A stretch of 6,365 bases of DNA, taken from NCBI GenBank assembly GCA_014238475.1, contig JABAAZ010000015.1, positions 1-6,365 on the forward strand, given 5' to 3'. Positions 1 to 6,266 of this stretch are shown here, piece by piece. How positions within the stretch are numbered: position 1 is the first letter of the stretch; each line of letters starts with the position of its first letter. The DNA is from Candidatus Paceibacter sp. (lineage in GTDB: Bacteria > Patescibacteriota > Minisyncoccia > Phycocordibacterales > JABAAK01). Position numbers and translations under genes: made by a program. The notes beneath the pieces were generated by a model, which was not told the DNA's origin, did not search any database, and saw only the letters and a program-made list of their open reading frames with translations.

Positions 1-656
1 AATTTGCTGATTTTGGAGAAAACAGGTTGTATGTTGCTTATGTCTCGGATGACATAAATAATATAAACATATCTGTTGGTGACAGAATAGATAATTTTGA
101 TGACAAAAAATCGTTTTCAGGTTTCTTAAACAGTACAAATGAAAATAATATAGATATAAGTCTTTCAAGAAAAGGAGAAAACGTTGTTGCGTCTGTTTTG
201 TCAAAAGAAATTTTAGATGAAAAAAATTTCAGAGTTATGGAAACTTATTATGTGCATGCTAATTTAAAGGATTCGCTGATTTATTCTTCTGTATTCACTT
301 ACACAATAACAAAAAAATTTTTTGCATTGCTTAAAAACATTTTTATAGAAAAAAAATCAGAAGTTGCAAAAGAATCTCTTTCCGGACCTGTGAAGATAGC
401 AGAACATTCAGCACAAGCAGCATCAAATGGTTTTACAAGTTTTGTCTTCTTCCTTGGGTTACTCTCTATAAGTCTTGCACTTTTTAATATATTGCCGTTA
501 CCTATATTAGATGGAGGCCTTATATGCATAACACTTATAGAATCTGTTTTTAGATTTAAAATACCTAACAGCATAAAAAGCATACTAACTATTTTAAGCC
601 TTATTTTTATACTTTTTTTGCTTGTGTATGTTACAAAAAACGATATTGGTATATAA
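1..656 (+). CDS. rseP: RseP-type site-2 intramembrane zinc metalloprotease, C-terminal part (5' end outside window)
   Basis: This frame is open through the left edge, so the gene is partial; about 217 C-terminal residues are visible and the stop is TAA. Site-2 proteases cut transmembrane segments of membrane proteins such as anti-sigma factors or remnant signal peptides. Fragment residues 10-70 look like a PDZ domain, with the 'SVGDRI' turn near residues 24-29. A membrane-associated stretch lies at 88-113. Then come the family-typical 'SGPVKIAE' (127-134) and a hydrophobic helix leading into 'FNILPLPILDGG' (161-172), whose Asp170 is the expected third zinc ligand. A last membrane helix (193-211) is followed by 'NDI', as at the end of RseP relatives. 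The N-terminal HEXXH zinc site must lie upstream and cannot be checked. A TTG at 27 could be mistaken for a start but would cut into the PDZ domain. The next gene begins 16 bases after the stop. Family assignment is firm; the substrate is unknown. Confidence 0.9.
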   Translation, partial: FADFGENRLYVAYVSDDINNINISVGDRIDNFDDKKSFSGFLNSTNENNIDISLSRKGENVVASVLSKEILDEKNFRVMETYYVHANLKDSLIYSSVFTYTITKKFFALLKNIFIEKKSEVAKESLSGPVKIAEHSAQAASNGFTSFVFFLGLLSISLALFNILPLPILDGGLICITLIESVFRFKIPNSIKSILTILSLIFILFLLVYVTKNDIGI

Positions 657-657
657 T
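630..657 (+). promoter_or_regulatory. Possible promoter at the protease/transporter junction
   Basis: A perfect TATAAT (652-657) overlaps the protease stop codon. It is preceded at 16-base spacing by GTTACA (630-635), which matches 4 of 6 bases of the sigma-70 -35 consensus. Transcription would start about 8 bases before the fusion-protein ATG at 673, giving a very short leader, which fits the lack of a Shine-Dalgarno sequence there. In DNA this AT-rich such matches arise by chance, so this is only a candidate for an internal promoter. Confidence 0.25.
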
Positions 658-672
658 AAATACATATTAATT

Positions 673-2235
673 ATGTTTACTAAATCTTTATTTAAGTGGA
701 TTGTATCATTACTAATAGTAGTAATATCTATCGCTGTTGCTTATTGGTATTTTTTTGTGTTTTTTCAACCAAACACAATTGAAACACAGCATATAGTCGA
801 GAGAAAAGATATAGAAGACGTTTTAACTGTTTATGGAACTGTTATGTCTGATTCTGACCGAACACTTTCTTTCCAAACAAGCGGTGTTGTGAAATCTGTA
901 CTTAAAAAAGAAGGAAATAGAATTTTAAAAAATGAAGTAATTGCTTATCTAAATAATGATGATCTAAATGCTGATATAGCAAAGGCGTATATTGAACTAG
1001 AGATAGAAAAAAGTAAATTAGAAGATATAAAAGGAGGTCCAAAAAAAACAGAAGCAGTATCAGCACAGCAGCAATTTACAGTAATTTCAGCAAATGCAAG
1101 AAGAGAGATAGATCAGGCTATTATAGAGCTTGATGACATTTTAAATGATACAAAACAAGCTGTTTTTTTGGAATTAGACCATCTTTTTTCAAACGCAAGG
1201 ACACGAAGACCATACTTTAAATACAATATCAATCATCAAGCAAAAGAGGCTTTTGAAAACAAAAGAAAGGAAATACAATATATACTTGATTCTTGGGATC
1301 AATACGTTTTCAACACTGTAGATATTGACTCTGTAACAGCAGAATTTTTCATATCAAGTGTAAATGGTGTGCTCCATGATATATACGTAATACACGATTA
1401 TTTGCAAAAAATAATACTTGATCTGTCAGAAGAGCTTGTCACAGTGGATGACGCAGATGAACAACTGCTTAATAGAGTTTATCTTGTGACATCATCTGCA
1501 AGGAAAAGAGTTGTTGAGAGAAGAGATAATGTTATATTGGAACTTAGTAATGTGAGTAAAGGACTTAGTGATTTTACTGATGTGATAGAAGAGATAAAAA
1601 GTAAAATTAAAACTCAAGAGTTATATATACTTTCAAAAGAAATTGACATAGACAGGATAAATGCTGATTTAGAAAAAACAATAATTAGATCACCTGTAGA
1701 TGGAACAATATCAGAATTAGATTTGACAGTCGGTCAAAACATTGCTTCACATACATATGTCGGTAGAGTATTCACAAAAAATGATTATCAAATAGAAGTG
1801 GATGTTTCAGAACTTGATATTGATGATTTGGATATAAACGATGAGGTAATAATTAACTTTAATGCTTTTAAAGGAGATTATGATGGAATCATTTCAGATA
1901 TATCATTACAAGAAAAAATAAAAAATAATATTTCTGTGTATGTTGTCACTATTGATTTTGACACAGACAAAGTAGATATTAAAACAGGTTTTGGTGTTGA
2001 TGTGAGAATTAGCAAAAAGTTCTATGATAATGCACTGTATGTACCACAATCATCTGTTGTTAAAGACAAAAAGGGTGCAAGGTATGTTTTTGAAAAAGAT
2101 TTTATGACAGGAAAACTAACAAAAAGACAAATTAGAGTTGTAGATGTTGTAGGTTCTGACGTGATTATCAGATCAGGTGTATATACAGGAGACATTGTTG
2201 TAACAAATCCAAACAAATACAAAGGCATTAAATAA
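673..2235 (+). CDS. HlyD/MacA-type membrane fusion protein (periplasmic-adaptor-like) of an ABC transporter
   Basis: A 520-residue protein anchored by one N-terminal membrane helix (about residues 9-31), with the rest outside the membrane. The fold of the HlyD/MacA/AcrA family is visible in order. The first half of the lipoyl domain is around 69-94 ('QTSGVVKSVLKKEG'). A long, mostly helical charged section covers about 95-330. The second lipoyl half is 333-365, containing the hallmark 'IIRSPVDGTISEL'. A beta-barrel follows at about 370-450 and a membrane-proximal domain at 455-515, starting 'ALYVPQSSVV'. I start at ATG 673 because the helix follows directly; in-frame TTG 622 and ATG 628 lie inside the protease gene and would add an unlikely leader. 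No Shine-Dalgarno is visible. The permease gene begins 2 bases after the stop, so it surely belongs with the next two genes. Such proteins link an inner-membrane transporter to outer parts of the envelope; no outer-membrane channel is encoded here. Substrate unknown. Confidence 0.88.
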   Translation: MFTKSLFKWIVSLLIVVISIAVAYWYFFVFFQPNTIETQHIVERKDIEDVLTVYGTVMSDSDRTLSFQTSGVVKSVLKKEGNRILKNEVIAYLNNDDLNADIAKAYIELEIEKSKLEDIKGGPKKTEAVSAQQQFTVISANARREIDQAIIELDDILNDTKQAVFLELDHLFSNARTRRPYFKYNINHQAKEAFENKRKEIQYILDSWDQYVFNTVDIDSVTAEFFISSVNGVLHDIYVIHDYLQKIILDLSEELVTVDDADEQLLNRVYLVTSSARKRVVERRDNVILELSNVSKGLSDFTDVIEEIKSKIKTQELYILSKEIDIDRINADLEKTIIRSPVDGTISELDLTVGQNIASHTYVGRVFTKNDYQIEVDVSELDIDDLDINDEVIINFNAFKGDYDGIISDISLQEKIKNNISVYVVTIDFDTDKVDIKTGFGVDVRISKKFYDNALYVPQSSVVKDKKGARYVFEKDFMTGKLTKRQIRVVDVVGSDVIIRSGVYTGDIVVTNPNKYKGIK

Positions 2236-2237
2236 CT

Positions 2238-3503
2238 ATGTTTAATGTTGTTCGTACTGCTTGGTTTTTAGCAACTAAGTACTTTTCCAAATTTTCTAAA
2301 TGGACAAGTGCTTTAATCATATTTGTGATTGCTTTAACTTTTCTTAATTTGGTTGTTGTATCTGGTCTTTTGGTTGGTCTAATTGAAGGAAGTGTTTTGG
2401 GTATCAAAGAACTGCGCACCGGGGAAGTGTTTATAACACCAACCGAACAAAATCAACATATCAAAAAATATAATGAACTTTTTAGTGTATTGGATAATAA
2501 TAAGAATATAAAAGGATACGCACCACGATATGTTTCTGATGCGAGATTATATAAAGACTACAAAACTTCTATATACAGAAGAGCTGGTGAGGTAGATGTC
2601 GATATATATGCCACTGTAACTGGAATAGATATTGAAAAAGAAAAAGATTTTTTTGAATTAGATGAAAAAATAATAGAGGGTAGATGGTTTGTAGACACTG
2701 ATGTAAATTCTGTAATTTTAGGAAACAGATTAACTGCCTCAGTAGATGAGGAATTGTTTACTGATGAAAGGGTTCTTGGCGATGTTAAGCCTGGAGAGAT
2801 TATAGAAATTCAATTTGAAAATAACACTTCTGCTCCTCAAAAATTTCAGGTTATTGGAATTATAAATTCAAAACAACCAGAATACGACTACGGGATAATA
2901 ATTCCAAGTAGAGAACTGCGAGGAATTTTGGGACAAAGCGCCTTGTTAGGACCAGATAATATAGGGGTCAGGATCTCAAACAATGTAGAACCTGCTGTGG
3001 TTATTGATTCGATAAAAGCTTCTACTGATAGCACACTAATCAATGTTAGATCAGCGGAAGATAGTATAGGAAAATATCTTGGCAATATAAGAAAAACATT
3101 TGTGTTGCTTTCAAATGCACTTGGAACTATAAGCATAGTGGTTGTTACTGTTATGTTGTTTATTGTTATTTTTATATCAGCAATAACAAAACAGAGACAA
3201 ATTGGCATATTAAAAGGTATAGGCATATCTCCGTTAACATTAAAACTTTCTTATATGTTTTTATCATTTATGTATACTTTTGTTGGTGTAGTCATTGGTG
3301 TTTTGATTTTGGTGTTTTTGTTAATACCATATTTTGATGCGAATCCAATTGACTTTCCATTTAGTGACGGTATATTGTTTGTAACTCTTCCAGGCTTGAT
3401 TACAAAAATCTTTTTACTTTTTGTAATGTCGATTTTTGCTGGATTTTTACCTGCACACCTAATTACTAGAAGAAACACACTTAATACAATTTTAGGAAGA
3501 TAA
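2238..3503 (+). CDS. FtsX/MacB/LolC-family ABC transporter permease
   Basis: A 421-residue membrane subunit with the four-helix topology of the FtsX/MacB/LolCE family. The first membrane helix is at about 24-48. A large extracytoplasmic MacB_PCD-like domain spans about 50-285, and three C-terminal helices lie near 289-315, 337-363 and 385-408. The cytoplasmic loop after helix 2, 'KQRQIGILKGIGIS' (318-331), is the family's coupling element that contacts the ATPase. The tail 'LPAHLITRRNTLNTILG' matches the usual 'PA..A.R..P...L' ending. These permeases do not import solutes through a classic channel; they use ATP hydrolysis to move an outer domain (mechanotransmission), for example to release lipoproteins, expel peptides or activate wall hydrolases. 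ATG 2238 follows the fusion-protein stop by 2 bases. A weak AAAGG lies at 2221-2225, 12 bases upstream. The gene is followed after 1 base by its ATPase. Family is confident; which activity it has is not readable. Confidence 0.88.
   Translation: MFNVVRTAWFLATKYFSKFSKWTSALIIFVIALTFLNLVVVSGLLVGLIEGSVLGIKELRTGEVFITPTEQNQHIKKYNELFSVLDNNKNIKGYAPRYVSDARLYKDYKTSIYRRAGEVDVDIYATVTGIDIEKEKDFFELDEKIIEGRWFVDTDVNSVILGNRLTASVDEELFTDERVLGDVKPGEIIEIQFENNTSAPQKFQVIGIINSKQPEYDYGIIIPSRELRGILGQSALLGPDNIGVRISNNVEPAVVIDSIKASTDSTLINVRSAEDSIGKYLGNIRKTFVLLSNALGTISIVVVTVMLFIVIFISAITKQRQIGILKGIGISPLTLKLSYMFLSFMYTFVGVVIGVLILVFLLIPYFDANPIDFPFSDGILFVTLPGLITKIFLLFVMSIFAGFLPAHLITRRNTLNTILGR
3494..3499 (+). promoter_or_regulatory. 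Shine-Dalgarno-like site for the ABC ATPase
   Basis: AGGAAG lies inside the last codons of the permease gene. Its AGGA core is 7 bases before ATG 3505, which is good spacing. It is the clearest ribosome-binding site in the window and supports that start. Most other genes here have none, so this gene may be translated more strongly or independently. Confidence 0.5.
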
Positions 3504-3504
3504 T

Positions 3505-4197
3505 ATGGAAAATATTTTACAAGTAAAAAATCTAGTGAAATCATTTAAAGATGGTGATCATTTGAAAAAAGTCTTAAATGAAATCAATCTAGATATTCCC
3601 AAAGGTCAGTTCTTGTCTATCATAGGTGAATCAGGAGCTGGAAAGAGTACATTACTTTATCAAATGAGTTTACTTGATGTGCCTACATCTGGCAACATAA
3701 GTATTTTTGGAAAAAGCACTGATGGTATGAATATCAAAGAACAAGCAAAGTTTAGGTTAAATAATTTTGGTTATATATTTCAAGATTCTTCGTTAATCAA
3801 AGAATTAAATGTGTTAGAGAATGTTAAATTAACTTTACTTGCAAAAGGCATCTCAAATAAAAAAGCTGAAGAAATGTCAAAAGAAACTTTGTCCAAAGTA
3901 GGGATAGGTGATCTGATTAATAGATATCCGAGTGAGATTTCAGGTGGAGAACAACAAAGAGTTGCAATATCAAGAGCTATTGTTGGAAAACCGTCAATCG
4001 TTTTTGCAGATGAACCAACAGCAAACTTAGATCATGTAACTTCAGAAAAAGTAATGGTAGAACTGAAAAAAATATCAGAAGAGTTAAAAATTACAATTAT
4101 TATGATTACACATGAGCTAAAGTACGCACAAAAGGCAGACAGAATAATAGAAATAAGTGATGGAAACATATTAAGTGATTCAGTCATTAAAAAATGA
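3505..4197 (+). CDS. LolD/MacB/FtsE-type ABC transporter ATP-binding subunit
   Basis: A 230-residue stand-alone nucleotide-binding subunit, the usual length for LolD/FtsE-type ATPases, acting on the cytoplasmic face of the membrane. All catalytic elements are present: Walker A 'GESGAGKST' (41-49), Q-loop Gln93 in 'FQDSSL', signature 'ISGGEQQR' (145-152, Ile in place of the usual Leu), Walker B 'IVFADE' (165-170) with catalytic Glu170, D-loop 'ANLD' (173-176) and switch His203 in 'ITHE'. The protein should therefore be active. 'GGEQQRVAISRAIV' followed by 'ADEPTANLD' is typical of the MacB/LolD/FtsE group and fits the preceding FtsX-type permease, its obvious partner, one base upstream. The stop is TGA. 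Names such as LolD, MacB-NBD or FtsE cannot be told apart by the ATPase alone. The fusion protein in the same operon favours a MacAB-like export machine over plain FtsEX. Confidence 0.92.
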   Translation: MENILQVKNLVKSFKDGDHLKKVLNEINLDIPKGQFLSIIGESGAGKSTLLYQMSLLDVPTSGNISIFGKSTDGMNIKEQAKFRLNNFGYIFQDSSLIKELNVLENVKLTLLAKGISNKKAEEMSKETLSKVGIGDLINRYPSEISGGEQQRVAISRAIVGKPSIVFADEPTANLDHVTSEKVMVELKKISEELKITIIMITHELKYAQKADRIIEISDGNILSDSVIKK

Positions 4198-4203
4198 TAT
4201 TAT
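4195..4203 (+). promoter_or_regulatory. Possible extended -10 element upstream of mreB
   Basis: TGATATTAT is an extended -10 match (TGN plus 5 of 6 bases of TATAAT). It overlaps the ATPase stop codon and ends 10 bases before ATG 4214. I see no matching -35 box. If real, it would give mreB a nearly leaderless transcript of its own, separate from the transporter genes. Chance occurrence is quite possible in this AT-rich sequence. Confidence 0.2.
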
Positions 4204-4213
4204 AGTAAATAAT

Positions 4214-5302
4214 ATGGTTAAAAAATTGAGAAAAAACAAAAACGCAAAAGGAAACTTTTTTTCTCTTTTATCAAATAAAATAGGTATAGATTTGGGGACA
4301 GCAACAACTTGTGTTCATTTGGACGGGAAAGGAATTATTTTTAGTGAACCGAGTTATGTTATTTTAAACAAAAAAACCCAAACAATAGAAATAATCGGAA
4401 AAAGGGCTCACGAAATGCTTGGCAGAACACCAGAACATCTTCAGGTTATTCATCCAATGAAAAATGGTGTTGTTGCAGATTTTGAAGTTTCAGAGCAATT
4501 CATAAAACAATTTTTAATAAAAGCTGAAAAAATATCTCCAAAAATATTATCACCAATCGTGGTTGTAGGTGTTCCTTCTGATGTAGGGATTATGGATGCA
4601 GAATCAGTGAAAGATGCTGTGGTAAATGCTGGTGCTCGTGAGGTGTATATTGTGTATGAACCAATAGCTGCAGCTTTAGGTCTTTCGCTGCCAATTGAAA
4701 AAGAAACAGCACATATGATTATTGATATTGGTGGAGGGACAAGTGATACTGTTGTGTTGGCATCAAATGGAATAGTTGCATCATCTAGTTTAACAGTTGC
4801 TGGTGATAAGTGTAATGAATATATACAAAAAAAGATGAAAACAGAAAAATCTATAAATATAGGACTTAGGACATCTGAAGTATTAAAAGTATCTGTTTTT
4901 TCTGAACCAGCGGACACAAAAACAAAATTCAGAGTGCATGGTATAGATACATCTTCTGGATTACCTACATCTATTTTAGTTGGTTCAAAAGATATTTTTA
5001 GTTTTATAGAAAAACCTCTTTCTGATATTATTGAATCTATAAAAGAGTTTGTGAAAAAATTACCAACAGAAGTTGCAGGGGATTTAGTTCTTTCTGGAAC
5101 ATTTTTAGTTGGAGGTGGTGCTTTGATACCAGGATTTAAAAAGAAACTTGAAGATGCAATAGGAATAAAGATAATTGTTCCAGAAAATCCAATTAGAGCT
5201 GTGGTTGAAGGAACTGTTAAAATAGCAAGGAATCCCAAAAAGTATTCACATTTTTTTGTTGAAGAGGTTGCAAACCACTCAAAGAAAATAATTGATAACT
5301 AA
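4214..5302 (+). CDS. mreB: Rod shape-determining protein MreB (divergent actin homologue)
   Basis: A 362-residue bacterial actin that would polymerise under the membrane and guide lateral wall synthesis. Phosphate-1 is 'IGIDLGTATTCV' (23-34), where most MreBs have 'GTANT'. Other MreB landmarks are 'EPSYVI' (45-50), 'MLGRTPEHLQVIHPMKNGVVADF' in two adjoining pieces at 68-90, 'EPIAAALG' (149-156) with Glu149 in the catalytic-Glu position, phosphate-2 'DIGGGTSDTVV' (171-181), 'AGDKCNEYI' (196-204), the MreB-specific 'GIDTSSGLP' (243-251), and the adenosine loop 'VGGGALIPG' (299-307). I choose ATG 4214, 16 bases after the ATPase stop. It gives a basic N-terminal leader (MVKKLRKNKN) about 10 residues longer than E. 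coli MreB's, plausibly membrane-binding. An in-frame GTG at 4175 would overlap the ATPase gene by 23 bases and add 13 residues. No Shine-Dalgarno is seen. mreC follows after 3 bases, which supports the call. Confidence 0.93.
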   Translation: MVKKLRKNKNAKGNFFSLLSNKIGIDLGTATTCVHLDGKGIIFSEPSYVILNKKTQTIEIIGKRAHEMLGRTPEHLQVIHPMKNGVVADFEVSEQFIKQFLIKAEKISPKILSPIVVVGVPSDVGIMDAESVKDAVVNAGAREVYIVYEPIAAALGLSLPIEKETAHMIIDIGGGTSDTVVLASNGIVASSSLTVAGDKCNEYIQKKMKTEKSINIGLRTSEVLKVSVFSEPADTKTKFRVHGIDTSSGLPTSILVGSKDIFSFIEKPLSDIIESIKEFVKKLPTEVAGDLVLSGTFLVGGGALIPGFKKKLEDAIGIKIIVPENPIRAVVEGTVKIARNPKKYSHFFVEEVANHSKKIIDN

Positions 5303-5305
5303 AAA

Positions 5306-6004
5306 ATGAACAAAAATATCAAATTAACTTGTATATACTTATCAATATTTTTTATTTTTTTTTATATACTTGCTCCACAAAAATTTTCATATATATCATT
5401 TAAATTAGTCGCTCCTATATGGAGTTTTGGAGTTTCCTTGTCTGAAATAAGTAATTCAACATCAAATGCAGTTTTAATGTCACAAACAGAAGAGTTGCAA
5501 AAAGAAGTCTTTGCATTAAAAGCAAAAGAAAAAGAAAACAAATTCTATAATGAAATATCAATATCTGGAGTGTTGGCAGATGTAATACTTAGACCACCCA
5601 AAACCAATTATGATATTTTGATTGTAAGTCACGGATCGTTATCTGGAATAAAAAATTCTCAAAAAGTTTTCGATAAATATGAAAATTATATAGGATATGT
5701 TTCATCTGTTTGGAACAACAGATCAGAAGTAACTTTACACAGTTCTCCTAATGCAAATACAAATTTTCGAGTAAACGATTTTGTCACAGAAGGTTATGGT
5801 ATAGGAAGTGGTGGTGTAAGATTAGAAGTTCCTGAGGACATAGATGTTTCTGCTGGAGAGGCTGTTTTTGTAGAGGGTTTTGTTGTGGGTTCGGTTGTGT
5901 CGGTTGAGAAAATAGATAAAACTACTGATGCAAATGTTTATGTTTCACTTTTAGCCAATCCTTTTTTAATTAGTAAAGTTATAATAAGTAATGATGAAAT
6001 ATAG
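5306..6004 (+). CDS. mreC: Rod shape-determining protein MreC, short form
   Basis: A 232-residue single-pass membrane protein with its bulk outside the cytoplasm. MreC scaffolds the elongasome and activates PBP2. A membrane helix spans about 7-23. A short coiled-coil-like segment (about 55-82, 'TEELQKEVFALKAKEKEN') follows, then the double beta-barrel region: 'ADVILRPPKTNYDILIVSHG' (91-110), 'SGIKNSQKVF' (113-122), 'YIGYVSSVWNNRSEVTLHSS' (128-147), and a second barrel with 'EGYGIGSGGVRLEVP' (162-176) and 'GEAVFVEGFVVGSVVSV' (184-200). The pattern of Gly-Ile after 'SHGS' and 'GYVSSV' matches MreC's usual 'DKGS..GV...V' and 'GLVGRV'. It is shorter than the more usual 270-370 residues, mainly through a short coiled coil and no C-terminal tail. 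ATG 5306 follows the mreB stop by 3 bases, and its 3' end overlaps the next gene by 14 bases. Confidence 0.85.
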   Translation: MNKNIKLTCIYLSIFFIFFYILAPQKFSYISFKLVAPIWSFGVSLSEISNSTSNAVLMSQTEELQKEVFALKAKEKENKFYNEISISGVLADVILRPPKTNYDILIVSHGSLSGIKNSQKVFDKYENYIGYVSSVWNNRSEVTLHSSPNANTNFRVNDFVTEGYGIGSGGVRLEVPEDIDVSAGEAVFVEGFVVGSVVSVEKIDKTTDANVYVSLLANPFLISKVIISNDEI

Positions 6005-6266
6005 TTTTTTTAAAATATTACTTTTTCTTCTGTTCGCAATAGTGTTTATCTTTTTTAATAAATGGTTTCTCATTCCGTTTATAATTATTTTTATATTTGA
6101 AGGTTACGGTTCTGTGGTTTTACTTTTATCTGTATTTTTAGACTCACTTATAACTCCGATCTCTTCTCCAATATTTCAATCTTTCTTTTTTGTATATATA
6201 ACATTATTTATGTTATTAATTTTATTTTTATATAAAGAATTTAGATTTAAAAAATTATTAGCATGA
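5991..6266 (+). CDS. Small multi-pass membrane protein, probable miniature MreD
   Basis: A 91-residue, extremely hydrophobic protein with three or four membrane segments (about 6-22, 24-36, 40-55 and 61-80) and a basic C-terminal tail (YKEFRFKKLLA). It sits directly after mreC, the standard mreD position, and overlaps mreC by 14 bases (ATG 5991; a second ATG at 5994 is equally possible). Residues 38-71, with 'LSVFLDSLITPISSP' in the middle, resemble the MreD core pattern of a Gly-rich start, an Asp near the end of a helix, and Pro in the next loop. Classical MreD is about 160-170 residues with five or six helices, so this would be roughly half size. I see no frameshift remnant: the stop overlaps the next ATG (ATGA at 6263-6266), so the short form looks genuine. 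MreD identity rests on position and weak pattern; otherwise it is an unassigned membrane protein. Confidence 0.6.
   Translation: MMKYSFFKILLFLLFAIVFIFFNKWFLIPFIIIFIFEGYGSVVLLLSVFLDSLITPISSPIFQSFFFVYITLFMLLILFLYKEFRFKKLLA

Noticed and set aside
622..672. Upstream TTG/ATG start for the fusion protein, overlapping the protease gene
   Set aside because: It would add 17 residues ahead of a well-formed N-terminal membrane anchor. ATG 673 gives a normal positively charged tip followed directly by the helix.
2888..3226. Antisense open frame of 112 codons opposite the permease gene
   Set aside because: It is covered by the well-supported permease and has low-complexity hydrophobic content with no start signal of its own.
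4195..4197. TGA stop of the ATPase gene as a sign of UGA-to-glycine recoding (as in Absconditabacteria/Gracilibacteria)
   Set aside because: No internal TGA occurs in the long conserved genes although glycine is frequent and written GGN. Reading through here would add only five residues before TAA. The standard code fits.
3505..4197. FtsE of a cell-division FtsEX pair
   Set aside because: The fusion protein directly upstream and the large outer domain of the four-helix permease fit a MacAB/Lol-like set better. FtsX is usually about 300 residues, not 421.
4450..5238. A 262-codon open frame on the - strand across mreB
   Set aside because: It lies wholly opposite conserved MreB motifs, has no recognisable domain, and its Ser/Thr/Ile/Phe-rich make-up is what the complement of an AT-rich gene gives.
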